From NCBI RefSeq assembly GCF_900143245.1, contig NZ_FRDK01000001.1, positions 620,001-684,000 of the forward strand: a stretch of 64,000 nucleotides of DNA. The letters are read 5' to 3'. The notes beneath the pieces are model-generated. The model was given only the letters and a program-made list of their open reading frames with translations, made no database searches and was not told the DNA's origin. This document shows, one piece after another, positions 42,090 to 51,472 of the stretch (positions are counted from its first letter, which is position 1; every line of letters starts with the position of its first letter). The position numbers and the translations under genes were made by a program. The stretch comes from Flavobacterium fryxellicola (GTDB lineage: Bacteria > Bacteroidota > Bacteroidia > Flavobacteriales > Flavobacteriaceae).

Positions 42090-43433
42090 ATGTTACTAAA
42101 AGTAAATGATTTTATGGCTCAAGTTGAAGCCAAGAATCCAAATGAACCTGAATTTATTCAAGCTGTTAGGGAATTTGCAGAAACTGTAATTCCATTTATT
42201 GCAGAGCAAAAAAAATACGACGGAAAAAACTTGCTATTAAGAATAACTGAGCCAGAACGTTCAATTATATTTCGTGTTCCATGGGTAGACGATATGAGTG
42301 AAATCCAAGTTAATAGAGGTTTCAGGATTCAAATGAACTCTGCAATTGGGCCTTACAAAGGCGGAATTCGTTTTCATCATACCGTAAATTTATCGGTACT
42401 AAAATTTTTAGCATTTGAGCAAGTATTCAAAAATAGTTTGACCACTTTGCCAATGGGCGGAGGAAAAGGAGGATCTGATTTTGATCCACAAGGAAAATCT
42501 GATGGTGAGGTAATGCGTTTCTGTCAGTCTTTCATGACAGAATTGTGCAGACATATTGGGCCGCAATTAGACGTTCCAGCCGGAGATATTGGAGTTGGAG
42601 CTAGAGAAATTGGTTATTTATTTGGTCAATACAAAAGAATAAAAAACGAATTTACTGGAGTTTTAACAGGTAAAGGGTTGGCATACGGAGGTTCCTTAAT
42701 TAGACCGGAAGCTACAGGATACGGCGTGGTTTATTTTGCAGAACAAATGTTAAAAACGATTGGTCAAAGTATTAAGGGCAAAACCGTTGCGATTTCTGGA
42801 TTTGGAAACGTGGCTTGGGGAGTAGCACTGAAAGTGAACGATCTAGGAGGAAAAGTAGTTACTATTTCAGGACCTGATGGTTATATCTATGACGAAGAAG
42901 GAATTTCTGGCGATAAAATTGATTTTATGCTTGAAATGAGAGCAAGAGGTGATAATAGAGCGGAAGCTTATTTAGAAAAATATCCAAAAGCAGTTTTCCA
43001 CAGAGGCAAAAGCGTTTGGGAAGTTAAAGTAGATATTGCAATTCCTTGTGCGACTCAAAATGAGTTAAACGAAGAAGATGCAATAAACTTAATTGCAAAT
43101 GGTGTTATTTGTGTAACTGAAGCTGCAAATATGCCTTGTACGTTAGAAGCTATCAAGCAATTCTTGAATGCTAAAGTGCTTTTTGCACCAGGTAAGGCAG
43201 CAAATGCTGGTGGTGTAGCAGCTTCAGGATTAGAGATGACTCAAAACTCTATTCGTTTGAACTGGACTAGTGAAGAAGTGGATGGTAGATTAAAAGAAAT
43301 CATGGTTGGCATCCACAATCAATGTAAAAAATACGGTACAGACGAGGAAGGATATGTGAACTATGTAAAAGGGGCAAATATTGCCGGATTTGTGAAAGTA
43401 GCTGATGCTATGTTAGCGCAAGGAGTGGTGTAA
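42090..43433 (+). CDS. gdhA: NADP-type glutamate dehydrogenase
   Basis: Reductive amination of 2-oxoglutarate with ammonium. 447 residues, the size of the hexameric small-subunit form. GPYKGGIRFHHTVNLSVLKF and LPMGGGKGGSDFDP carry the substrate lysines, PAGDIGVGAREIGYLFG includes the catalytic aspartate, and the nucleotide site is VAISGFGNVAWG near 235-246. The E. coli-like layout suggests the assimilatory NADPH enzyme. Own promoter box and terminator, so monocistronic. Confidence 0.96.
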   Translation: MLLKVNDFMAQVEAKNPNEPEFIQAVREFAETVIPFIAEQKKYDGKNLLLRITEPERSIIFRVPWVDDMSEIQVNRGFRIQMNSAIGPYKGGIRFHHTVNLSVLKFLAFEQVFKNSLTTLPMGGGKGGSDFDPQGKSDGEVMRFCQSFMTELCRHIGPQLDVPAGDIGVGAREIGYLFGQYKRIKNEFTGVLTGKGLAYGGSLIRPEATGYGVVYFAEQMLKTIGQSIKGKTVAISGFGNVAWGVALKVNDLGGKVVTISGPDGYIYDEEGISGDKIDFMLEMRARGDNRAEAYLEKYPKAVFHRGKSVWEVKVDIAIPCATQNELNEEDAINLIANGVICVTEAANMPCTLEAIKQFLNAKVLFAPGKAANAGGVAASGLEMTQNSIRLNWTSEEVDGRLKEIMVGIHNQCKKYGTDEEGYVNYVKGANIAGFVKVADAMLAQGVV

Positions 43434-43455
43434 ATCAACATTATCTATAATTTAG

Positions 43456-43497
43456 AATGCCTTCAGCCAATGTTATTGGTCGAAGGCATTTTTTTTA
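43456..43497 (+). terminator. Terminator of gdhA
   Basis: AATGCCTTC/GAAGGCATT stem with an inner CCAAT/ATTGG extension, then eight T residues. Confidence 0.88.
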
Positions 43498-43528
43498 TGT
43501 AACAAAAGGCTAAGACTTTCGTTTGTTC

Positions 43529-43536
43529 TATATTTG
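43529..43536 (+). promoter_or_regulatory. -7 promoter box of the porZ-like gene
   Basis: TATATTTG, leading to transcription start near 43543. This excludes an upstream in-frame start at 43523 and supports the ATG at 43559. Confidence 0.5.
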
Positions 43537-43558
43537 TAAACTAATATTTAGGCAAATA

Positions 43559-45847
43559 ATGAAAAATAATGTACTCTATTTTTTACTGCTCCTTTCTACG
43601 CAAATAGGGTTTTCGCAAAACAATTTGTTATGGCAGGGTTATTTCTCCTATACCGAAATCAAAGATGTCTCAGAATCAGCAACGGCAGTTTTTGCGGCAT
43701 CTGAAAATGCATTATTCTCTAAAAACACAACAACAAACGGAATTAAAACAACGAATACTATTGATGGACTTTCAGGGCAAACCATTTCTGCGGTGTACCA
43801 CAGCGTGAAATTCAATAAAACAATTGTGGGTTATGAAAATGGATTAATAATAGTGATTAATGAAGTGGATGGTAGCCTGTTGAATGTAGTCGATATTGTG
43901 AGCAAACAACTTCCATCAGATATAAAAAAAATCAATCACTTCATGGAATTTGAAGGCATTGCTTATGTTTCTTGTGACTTTGGGATTGTTCAATTCAATC
44001 TGAATACGCTGCAATTTGGAGACACTTATTTTATAGGGGATAATGGTGCAGAAATAATAGTAAATCAAACCACACTTTTTAATGGGTTTATTTATGCGGC
44101 TACTAACCAGGGAATAAGGAAAGCGTCAGTTTCCAATGTAAATTTAATCGATTTTAAGCAGTGGACAACCATAGCAACAGGAAGCTGGTCTAGCGCTACC
44201 ACTTTTGGTACAGATTTATATGCCATAAATAACTCTGGATTCATTCATAAATTTAATGCGGTTTCTAATTCTTTCAGTGGAATTATCCAGCTCTTTCAGC
44301 CTGCATTAGACCTGAGAGCAACAGCAGGATATTTGATTGTAACAACCTTGAATAGTATCTATATGTACAACAGTCAAATGGCCTTGGTACGCCAGATAAA
44401 TACAAGCCAAATTTCGGAAAGTAATGTGGCATTCACGTGTGCCACCATAGTAGGGGATGCGATTTTTATTGGGACAAAAGAAAACGGATTGATTACAGCT
44501 TCACTTTCTATAGCTTCAAGTTTTGAGAATATAACGCCTATAGGTCCTTCAAGAAACAATATATTTGCCCTTCAAGCTACACCTAACGTCCTTTGGGCAG
44601 TATATGGAGATTATTCAGCTGATTATAATCCCTATCCTTTGAATAGTTATGGAGTGAGTAAGTTCAATGAAAGTGGATGGTTGAATATTCCGTATGAAAA
44701 AGTTTTTGGTGCGCAATCAATCACCAGAATTACGATTAATCCAAGTGATGAAAACCAAGTATACGCCAGTTCTTTTTTTTCGGGATTATTAAAAATTGAA
44801 AATGACGAACCCAAAATTTTGTATAATCAAACTAATAGCGGTTTAGAGTCTTTGACCTTTGTAGGTCCCAATTATATTGATATAAGAGTGAATGGGACCG
44901 CGTTTGATAAATCTGGAAATCTCTGGGTTACTACCAGCCGAATAAAAAATGGACTGAAAGTATTGAAAACAAATGGACAATGGCAAAGCTATGCAATGGA
45001 CGTTATTCTAGAATCAGCCATAGATAATAATTTTGGCACAATCGCCATCGATAAAAATGGTACAAAATGGCTCTCCACTAGTGGAGATGGCGTTATTGGT
45101 TTTAATGAAAGCACTTCTAAATTCAAGAAAATAACAACAGGTCCAGATGCTGGAAATTTGCCAATTTCTAATGTCAGAACAGTTGCGGTCGATGCTAGAA
45201 ACCAACTTTGGATAGGAACTACAAAGGGATTGCGGGTTTTACCCAATGTAGGGAGTTTTCAATTAGAAGATCAAATGACTGCTAATCCAATCATTATTTT
45301 AGACGATAATCTGGCTCAAGAATTATTGTACGAACAGTTTATTACTGATATTGCTGTAGATGGAGCCAATAATAAGTGGATAGGCACCGCTGATTCAGGG
45401 TTGTTTTTAGTTTCGCCAAACGGACAGGAAACGAAATACCATTTTACGATAAATAATTCTCCTTTGCCTAGTAATGTTATCAATGATATTGATATTAACA
45501 GTACCACCGGGGAAGTTTTTATTGCAACTGCTAAAGGTTTGGTTTCCTTTAAAGGCACTGCAACTTCGGCAAATGATGATTTAAGTAAGGCGTATGTGTA
45601 TCCAAATCCAGTGCGACCGGAATATACAGGAACCGTTAAGATTGCAGGTTTAATAGATAGAGCGAATGTTAAGATTACGGATATTGGAGGAAATCTGGTT
45701 TATGAAACCACTTCGCAAGGAGGCACAATAGAATGGGATACCACCGCTTTTGGTAAATATAAAGTGGCATCGGGTGTGTATATGATTTTTATTTCGGCGC
45801 AAGACGGTGTAGAAACCAAAGTGAAAAAAGTTATGATAATCAGGTAA
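43559..45847 (+). CDS. porZ: PorZ-like type IX secretion beta-propeller protein
   Basis: 762 residues: signal peptide (MKNNVLYFLLLLSTQIGFSQ), two beta-propeller domains made of repeated blades (e.g. SGQTISAVYHSV, FDKSGNLWVTTSRI, IDKNGTKWLSTSGDG, VDARNQLWIGTTKGLRVL), and a C-terminal T9SS type A sorting domain starting KAYVYPNPVRPEYTGTVKI and ending KKVMIIR. PorZ is a surface component of the attachment complex that helps sortase PorU fix cargo to anionic LPS. The recO neighbour downstream is the arrangement I recall from Flavobacterium. Confidence 0.85.
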   Translation: MKNNVLYFLLLLSTQIGFSQNNLLWQGYFSYTEIKDVSESATAVFAASENALFSKNTTTNGIKTTNTIDGLSGQTISAVYHSVKFNKTIVGYENGLIIVINEVDGSLLNVVDIVSKQLPSDIKKINHFMEFEGIAYVSCDFGIVQFNLNTLQFGDTYFIGDNGAEIIVNQTTLFNGFIYAATNQGIRKASVSNVNLIDFKQWTTIATGSWSSATTFGTDLYAINNSGFIHKFNAVSNSFSGIIQLFQPALDLRATAGYLIVTTLNSIYMYNSQMALVRQINTSQISESNVAFTCATIVGDAIFIGTKENGLITASLSIASSFENITPIGPSRNNIFALQATPNVLWAVYGDYSADYNPYPLNSYGVSKFNESGWLNIPYEKVFGAQSITRITINPSDENQVYASSFFSGLLKIENDEPKILYNQTNSGLESLTFVGPNYIDIRVNGTAFDKSGNLWVTTSRIKNGLKVLKTNGQWQSYAMDVILESAIDNNFGTIAIDKNGTKWLSTSGDGVIGFNESTSKFKKITTGPDAGNLPISNVRTVAVDARNQLWIGTTKGLRVLPNVGSFQLEDQMTANPIIILDDNLAQELLYEQFITDIAVDGANNKWIGTADSGLFLVSPNGQETKYHFTINNSPLPSNVINDIDINSTTGEVFIATAKGLVSFKGTATSANDDLSKAYVYPNPVRPEYTGTVKIAGLIDRANVKITDIGGNLVYETTSQGGTIEWDTTAFGKYKVASGVYMIFISAQDGVETKVKKVMIIR

Positions 45848-45906
45848 TTGACAAGGGTGGACTTACTTTTTCAATCTTTAAATTTTTTAATCTTTAAATT
45901 AAAATT

Positions 45907-46620
45907 GTGCAAGTTAAAACAAAAGCGATAGTTCTCTCCTCCTTAAAATTTCAGGAAAAAAGCTTGATTGTCAAATGCTTTACTTTATCTCATGGTTTGA
46001 AATCCTATTTTGTGCGAGATGCTTTTTCGAGCCGAAAAGCCAATCAAAAAATAGCCTATTTCCAGCCGTTGACGATACTCGAAATCGAAGCAGTTCATAA
46101 AAACAAAGGCACTTTGGAAAATTTTAAAGAGATAAAAATCGCTTCGGCTTTTCATTCCATTCACTCGGATATTTATAAAAGTACGATTGTGATGTTCATC
46201 TCCGAAATGCTGCACCATTCCATCCACGAAGAAGAGACAAATGAGGCACTTTTTAATTTTCTTGAAGCCGCTTTAAATTGGTTGGATAATCATGATGAAA
46301 TTGCTAATTTCCACTTAATTTTATTATTGGAAACAACAAAATATTTAGGTTTTTATCCGGACACTTCGGATATGGATATGCCTTTTTTCGAAATGAATGA
46401 AGGTGTATTTACTCCTTTTCACGCCATCAGTTCCCTCACAGAGCACGAAAGTAATTTACTTAAAAAACTGATTGACTTAAAATTCGATAACAATCAAAAA
46501 ACATTTCATGTCCTCGAAAGACAAATCGTTTTACGAATTCTTATTGATTATTACAGTTTTCATTTGGATGGTTTCAAAAAACCAAAATCTTTGGATGTTT
46601 TGAAAGAAGTTTTTTCTTGA
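45907..46620 (+). CDS. recO: DNA repair protein RecO
   Basis: Annealing and RecA-loading factor of the RecFOR pathway. 237 residues: N-terminal OB fold (MQVKTKAIVLSSLKFQEKSL, about 1-80) and a helical C-terminal domain. The zinc-binding cysteines present in some RecO proteins are missing, as in other Bacteroidota from memory. GTG start; no in-frame ATG lies near. The leader contains a direct repeat of AATCTTTAAATT. Confidence 0.92.
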   Translation: MQVKTKAIVLSSLKFQEKSLIVKCFTLSHGLKSYFVRDAFSSRKANQKIAYFQPLTILEIEAVHKNKGTLENFKEIKIASAFHSIHSDIYKSTIVMFISEMLHHSIHEEETNEALFNFLEAALNWLDNHDEIANFHLILLLETTKYLGFYPDTSDMDMPFFEMNEGVFTPFHAISSLTEHESNLLKKLIDLKFDNNQKTFHVLERQIVLRILIDYYSFHLDGFKKPKSLDVLKEVFS

Positions 46621-46729
46621 AGATAAATAGTAATTAAAATTTATTTTTTTATTTCAAAAAGTAAAGTATATTTGTCTTTTAATCAAGTTTGTTGTTCTTT
46701 ATGGAAAACCAGCTTAAACAAAATTATTT

Positions 46730-47191
46730 ATGGAACTAAAATCAAAACAAGAAAGAGATATTGAAAAAATCAATAAATTTACGGGTTATCAACTTTCAAA
46801 TAAATTTAAAATTATTGGTTTAGGATTATCGATTATTTCGCTGGTTTCAATTGTGATGAATGCAGCCTATTTGGAGAACACAAAATACTACTATTTATTT
46901 GACAGAATAGCTTTGACCACAATGGTTTTGGGATTTCTTGTAATTTCATTATCTAAAGAAAAAATAGAAGATGAGTTAATTGCACAAATCCGTATGCAGT
47001 CTTTTAATTATGCTGTTATAGGGACAGTAATTATTTACTTAACAATGCCATTTATTAATTATATCCTTTATTTTAAATCCTTAGTAGGGCGTGAAATCGA
47101 AGGAAGTAAAGACGTTGCAGTATTAGGACTTTTATTAACGATTCAGATTCTTACTTTCAGGAAGTTAAAAAAAGCATACAATGAAGAATAG
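46730..47191 (+). CDS. Four-helix membrane protein paired with an XRE regulator
   Basis: 153 residues: a charged N terminus (1-25), membrane helices at about 27-46, 56-74, 90-108 and 125-142, and a basic end. No known motif. It overlaps the following HTH gene by 11 bases, so the two are translated together. This layout recurs in small membrane-protein/XRE regulator pairs where the regulator controls its own operon. Confidence 0.8.
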   Translation: MELKSKQERDIEKINKFTGYQLSNKFKIIGLGLSIISLVSIVMNAAYLENTKYYYLFDRIALTTMVLGFLVISLSKEKIEDELIAQIRMQSFNYAVIGTVIIYLTMPFINYILYFKSLVGREIEGSKDVAVLGLLLTIQILTFRKLKKAYNEE

Positions 47192-47384
47192 ACTAAAAGT
47201 AGAGCGTGCTATTTTGAATATAACTCAAGAAGAATTGGCAGAGCGTATAGGTGTTTCTCGACAAACTATTAATTCCATCGAAACCAATCGATTTGTGCCT
47301 TCAACTGTCTTAGCTTTAAAATTGTCAAAGTTGTTTGGTAAATCTGTCAATGATTTTTTTGAATTAGAATCAGACGAAAAGTAA
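47181..47384 (+). CDS. XRE-family helix-turn-helix regulator
   Basis: 67 residues consisting of a single HTH_3 domain: MKNRLKVERAILNITQEELA then ERIGVSRQTINSIETNRFVP, and a SVNDFFELESDEK end. The YgzD/Cro-like type typically encoded next to a membrane protein, as here. Confidence 0.92.
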   Translation: MKNRLKVERAILNITQEELAERIGVSRQTINSIETNRFVPSTVLALKLSKLFGKSVNDFFELESDEK

Positions 47385-47458
47385 GTGATGAATTGGTCTA
47401 ATTTATAAAAATAGTTGAGCAAAGTAGTTTTTCTGATTTTTTTGTCTTTAACAGCGCG

Positions 47459-47490
47459 ATAAATTCGTGAAAATTAGTGAAATTCGTGTG
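47459..47490. repeat. Short-period repeat upstream of ileS
   Basis: Three consecutive 10-bp units of the form AAATTCGTGA, AAATTAGTGA and AATTCGTGTG. A degenerate GTGA-period element of the kind often seen between genes in flavobacteria. Confidence 0.65.
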
Positions 47491-47508
47491 CAATAATTCA
47501 AAATTCCT

Positions 47509-47516
47509 TACTTTCG
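47509..47516 (+). promoter_or_regulatory. -7-like box of ileS
   Basis: TACTTTCG (one mismatch to TAnnTTTG), followed by CACTTCG, 26 bases before the ATG at 47542. Confidence 0.4.
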
Positions 47517-47541
47517 CACTTCGATTAAAGAAAAGGATAAA

Positions 47542-50500
47542 ATGAGCACAAAATTTACTGAATACAAAGGACTTGACTTACCTACTGTAGCGTCAGAAGT
47601 ACTAGATTTTTGGAAAAAAGAAAATATATTTGAAAAGAGTGTAACCACTCGTGAAGGAAACCCACCATTCGTATTTTTTGAAGGTCCGCCTTCGGCAAAT
47701 GGATTACCAGGAATTCACCACGTCATGGCACGTGCTATTAAAGATATTTTTTGCAGATATAAAACACAAAAAGGATTTCAGGTAAAGCGCAAAGCAGGCT
47801 GGGATACGCATGGTTTGCCTGTAGAATTGGGTACTGAAAAAGAATTAGGGATCACCAAAGAAGATATCGGGAAAACGATTACCATAGAAGAATACAACGA
47901 AGCGTGTAAAAAAACCGTGATGCGTTATACCGATGTGTGGAATGATTTGACCGAAAAAATGGGATATTGGGTAGATATGGAAGATCCGTATGTGACTTAT
48001 AAATCCAAATACATGGAAACAGTTTGGTGGATTTTGAAGCAAATCTACAACAAGGATTTGATGTACAAAGGCTACACAATCCAACCGTATTCACCAAAAG
48101 CAGGAACTGGTTTAAGTTCTCACGAAGTCAATCAACCGGGAAGTTATAGGGATGTAACGGATACGACTGTTGTGGCACAATTTAAAGTGATTGATGCGCA
48201 CAAAGACCTATTGTTCTCCAAGTTTTACGATTACATCAGTTCGAATAATTTACTGCATTATAAGTTAGAGGCTTTGGATTTAGACGAAGTTTTTATCTTG
48301 GCTTGGACTACTACACCTTGGACATTGCCAAGTAATACCGCTTTGACTGTAGGTCCAAAAATCGAATATGCTTTAGTAAAAACATTCAATCAATATACGT
48401 TTCGTCCGGCAACATTGATTTTGGCTAAGAATTTAGTTGGAAAACAATTCGGGAAAGGGTTCTTCGAAAGTTCAGATCCTGCTGATTTTGAAAATTTCAA
48501 AGAAGGAGATAAAAAGATTCCTTATCAAGTTTTAGCGGAATGCAAAGGAGCGGATTTAGTTGGAATTAAATACGAACAACTGATGCCATTGGTACTTCCA
48601 TATCAGAATGCTGAAAATGCTTTTAGAGTAATAGCAGGTGATTTTGTTACTACGGAAGATGGAACAGGAATTGTACACACTTCGCCAACTTTTGGAGCAG
48701 ATGATGCTAAAGTGGCAAAAGAAGCATCACCAGAAATCCCACCAATGTTAGTTTTAGACGAAAATGGAAATCCAGTTCCTTTAGTAGATTTGCAAGGTAA
48801 ATTTGTTCAAGGACTTGGGTGTTTGTCTGGGAAATACGTAAAAAATGAATATTATAACGTAGGAGAAGTTCCAGAAAGGTCAGTAGATGTTGAAATTGCC
48901 ATTCAGTTAAAAGAAGAAAACAAAGCATTTAAGGTAGAAAAATACGTACACAGTTATCCGCATTGCTGGAGAACAGATAAGCCTATTTTATATTATCCTT
49001 TAGATTCTTGGTTTATAAAAATCACAGAAGTAAGAGATAGAATGTTCGATTTGAACGAAACCATCAACTGGAAGCCAAAAGCTACTGGTGAAGGTCGTTT
49101 TGGGAATTGGTTGAAAAATGCCAATGACTGGAATTTATCCCGTTCTAGATTCTGGGGAATTCCATTACCAATTTGGAGAACCGAAGATGGGACAGAAGAA
49201 ATTCTAATAGGTTCAGTTGAAGAATTATACAACGAAATAGAAAAATCAATCACTGCTGGCCTCCAAAAAGAAAATCCTTTTAAAGGCTTTGAAATTGGAA
49301 ATATGGCCGAATCAAATTATGATTTAGTTGATTTGCATAAAAATGTGGTGGATGAAATTATTTTGGTTTCGCCTTCTGGAAAACCGATGACTCGGGAAGC
49401 TGATTTAATTGATGTTTGGTTTGATTCAGGTTCCATGCCGTATGCACAATGGCATTATCCTTTTGAAAATAAAGATAAAATTGACCAAAACAAAGATTTC
49501 CCAGCTGATTTCATTGCTGAAGGGGTAGATCAGACACGAGGATGGTTTTATACGTTGCATGCCATTGGAACTTTGGTTTTTGATAAAGTTGCGTACAAAA
49601 ATGTAGTTTCAAACGGATTGGTTTTAGATAAAAACGGACAAAAAATGTCTAAACGTCTAGGAAATGCCGCAGATCCATTTGAAACATTAAAAGAATACGG
49701 TCCTGATGCGACGCGTTGGTATATGATTTCCAATGCCAATCCTTGGGATAACTTGAAGTTTGACTTAGAGGGAATAGCTGAGGTCCGTAGAAAATTTTTC
49801 GGGACATTATACAACACCTATTCGTTCTTCAGTTTGTATGCTAATATTGACGGTTTTAAATTTGAAGAAGCGGAGATTCCAGTAAACGAAAGACCGGAAA
49901 TTGACCAGTGGATTATCTCAGAATTGAATACGTTGATTAAAGAAGTAGATGGTTTTTATGCGGATTACGAACCAACAAAAGCGGCTCGTGCGATCTCTGA
50001 ATTTGTTCAGGAAAACTTGAGTAACTGGTACGTTCGTTTGTGCAGAAGACGTTTCTGGAAAGGGGAATATGCACAGGACAAAATCGCCGCGTATCAAACT
50101 TTATATACCTGTTTGTTGACCATAAGTAAACTCGGTGCACCTATTGCTCCGTTCTTCATGGACAAACTTTACAGAGACTTAACGTTAATAACACGGTCAG
50201 AAAAGTACGACAGTGTACATTTGGCAGAGTTTCCAATTTCGGTTGAAAACTATGTTAATAAAATGTTAGAGAGTAAAATGCAGAAAGCACAAACCATTTC
50301 GTCATTGGTTTTATCACTTCGAAAAAAGGAAATGATAAAGGTGCGTCAACCCTTGCAAAAGGTAATGATTCCGGTACTTGACAACAATCAAAGAGCTGAA
50401 ATTGAAGCCATTTCTGAGCTGGTAAAAGCAGAGGTAAACGTGAAAGAAATCGTACTTTTGGATGACGCTTCGGGTATTTTAGTAAAACAGATTAAACCTA

Positions 50501-51000
50501 ATTTTAAAGCGCTCGGACCCCGTTTTGGAAAGGATATGGGCTTGATTTCTAAGGAGATACAAGGTTTTTCAAAAGAGCAAATCGGTCAGTTAGATAAGGA
50601 AGGAAGCCTAGATATTGTTATTGCAGGAAATAACGTAACTTTAACATTAGAAGATGTAGAAATTACATCACAAGATATTGAAGGTTGGCTGGTAGCCAGC
50701 TCAAATGGAATAACGGTTGCGCTTGACATTACAATTTCAGAAGTCTTGAAACAAGAAGGAATTGCTAGAGAATTGGTAAACAGAATTCAGAATATCCGTA
50801 AAGATTCTGGATTTGAAGTTACGGATAAAATTAAGGTGCAATTGAAAAGAAATGGACATTTGGAAGAAGCGATTCTTAAAAATGAAGACTATATTAAATC
50901 GGAAACATTAACGAGTGATTTAGTTTTTGTTGATGTCTTAGAGTTGGGTATAGAAATAGAATTTGACGATATAAAAACAATGCTATTAATTTCTAAATAA
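47542..51000 (+). CDS. ileS: Isoleucyl-tRNA synthetase
   Basis: 1152-residue class I synthetase. HIGH-equivalent PSANGLPGIHHVMAR near 50-64, WDTHGLPVELGTEKELG, a CP1 editing domain (about 190-420: TWTLPSNTALTVGP, EDGTGIVHTSPTFGADD), and KMSKS-equivalent QKMSKRLGN near 700-708. Then the anticodon-binding domain and a long C-terminal extension (DUF5915-like) instead of a zinc domain, as in eukaryotic-like IleRS2, the type associated with mupirocin tolerance. First gene of an operon with the DksA-like gene and perhaps lspA. Confidence 0.96.
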   Translation: MSTKFTEYKGLDLPTVASEVLDFWKKENIFEKSVTTREGNPPFVFFEGPPSANGLPGIHHVMARAIKDIFCRYKTQKGFQVKRKAGWDTHGLPVELGTEKELGITKEDIGKTITIEEYNEACKKTVMRYTDVWNDLTEKMGYWVDMEDPYVTYKSKYMETVWWILKQIYNKDLMYKGYTIQPYSPKAGTGLSSHEVNQPGSYRDVTDTTVVAQFKVIDAHKDLLFSKFYDYISSNNLLHYKLEALDLDEVFILAWTTTPWTLPSNTALTVGPKIEYALVKTFNQYTFRPATLILAKNLVGKQFGKGFFESSDPADFENFKEGDKKIPYQVLAECKGADLVGIKYEQLMPLVLPYQNAENAFRVIAGDFVTTEDGTGIVHTSPTFGADDAKVAKEASPEIPPMLVLDENGNPVPLVDLQGKFVQGLGCLSGKYVKNEYYNVGEVPERSVDVEIAIQLKEENKAFKVEKYVHSYPHCWRTDKPILYYPLDSWFIKITEVRDRMFDLNETINWKPKATGEGRFGNWLKNANDWNLSRSRFWGIPLPIWRTEDGTEEILIGSVEELYNEIEKSITAGLQKENPFKGFEIGNMAESNYDLVDLHKNVVDEIILVSPSGKPMTREADLIDVWFDSGSMPYAQWHYPFENKDKIDQNKDFPADFIAEGVDQTRGWFYTLHAIGTLVFDKVAYKNVVSNGLVLDKNGQKMSKRLGNAADPFETLKEYGPDATRWYMISNANPWDNLKFDLEGIAEVRRKFFGTLYNTYSFFSLYANIDGFKFEEAEIPVNERPEIDQWIISELNTLIKEVDGFYADYEPTKAARAISEFVQENLSNWYVRLCRRRFWKGEYAQDKIAAYQTLYTCLLTISKLGAPIAPFFMDKLYRDLTLITRSEKYDSVHLAEFPISVENYVNKMLESKMQKAQTISSLVLSLRKKEMIKVRQPLQKVMIPVLDNNQRAEIEAISELVKAEVNVKEIVLLDDASGILVKQIKPNFKALGPRFGKDMGLISKEIQGFSKEQIGQLDKEGSLDIVIAGNNVTLTLEDVEITSQDIEGWLVASSNGITVALDITISEVLKQEGIARELVNRIQNIRKDSGFEVTDKIKVQLKRNGHLEEAILKNEDYIKSETLTSDLVFVDVLELGIEIEFDDIKTMLLISK

Positions 51001-51006
51001 TATAAA

Positions 51007-51387
51007 ATGGTAGATGAAGCTACAAGATACTCTGATGCTGATTTAGCGGAGTTTAAAGTGATAATACTGAACAAAATACAAAAAGCACAATCCGATTTAG
51101 ATTTGATTAAAAGTGCTTACATGAACGATTTGAATAATGGTACAGATGATACGTCTCCAACATTCAAAGCTTTCGAAGAAGGTAGTGAAAGCATGTCAAA
51201 AGAGGCAAACTCTCAACTGGCGATTCGTCAGGAGAAGTTTATTCGTGACTTGAAAAATGCCTTGTTCCGTGTAGAGAATAAGACCTACGGCGTTTGCAAA
51301 GTGACTGGAAAATTGATAGGGAAAGAAAGATTAAAAATCGTTCCTCATGCTACGATGAGTATTGAAGCAAAGAACTTGCAACGATAA
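51007..51387 (+). CDS. DksA/TraR-like protein lacking most zinc-finger cysteines
   Basis: 126 residues, starting 7 bases after ileS. N-terminal coiled coil (1-75) and a C-terminal zinc-finger-like region TYGVCKVTGKLIGKERLKIV then PHATMSIEAKN. Compared with the family pattern C-x2-C...C-x2-C, only the first Cys remains; the others are Thr, Ser and Ala. The protein could still enter the RNA polymerase secondary channel, but zinc binding is unlikely. Its place between ileS and lspA is what I recall for Bacteroidota. Confidence 0.88.
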   Translation: MVDEATRYSDADLAEFKVIILNKIQKAQSDLDLIKSAYMNDLNNGTDDTSPTFKAFEEGSESMSKEANSQLAIRQEKFIRDLKNALFRVENKTYGVCKVTGKLIGKERLKIVPHATMSIEAKNLQR

Positions 51388-51410
51388 ACCTTCTGTTAAA
51401 CAAGATTTAA

Positions 51411-51434
51411 CGCTCCATTGGGAGCGTTTTTTTT
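51411..51434 (+). terminator. Terminator after the DksA-like gene
   Basis: CGCTCC/GGAGCG hairpin with a 4-nt loop and eight T residues. Confidence 0.88.
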
Positions 51435-51445
51435 GATTAAATTGT

Positions 51446-51453
51446 TATTTTTG
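51446..51453 (+). promoter_or_regulatory. -7 promoter box of lspA
   Basis: TATTTTTG (TAnnTTTG) followed by CGCCATT, 20 bases before the ATG at 51473. Together with the terminator just upstream it suggests lspA has its own transcript. Confidence 0.45.
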
Positions 51454-51472
51454 CGCCATTAAAATTTATAAA

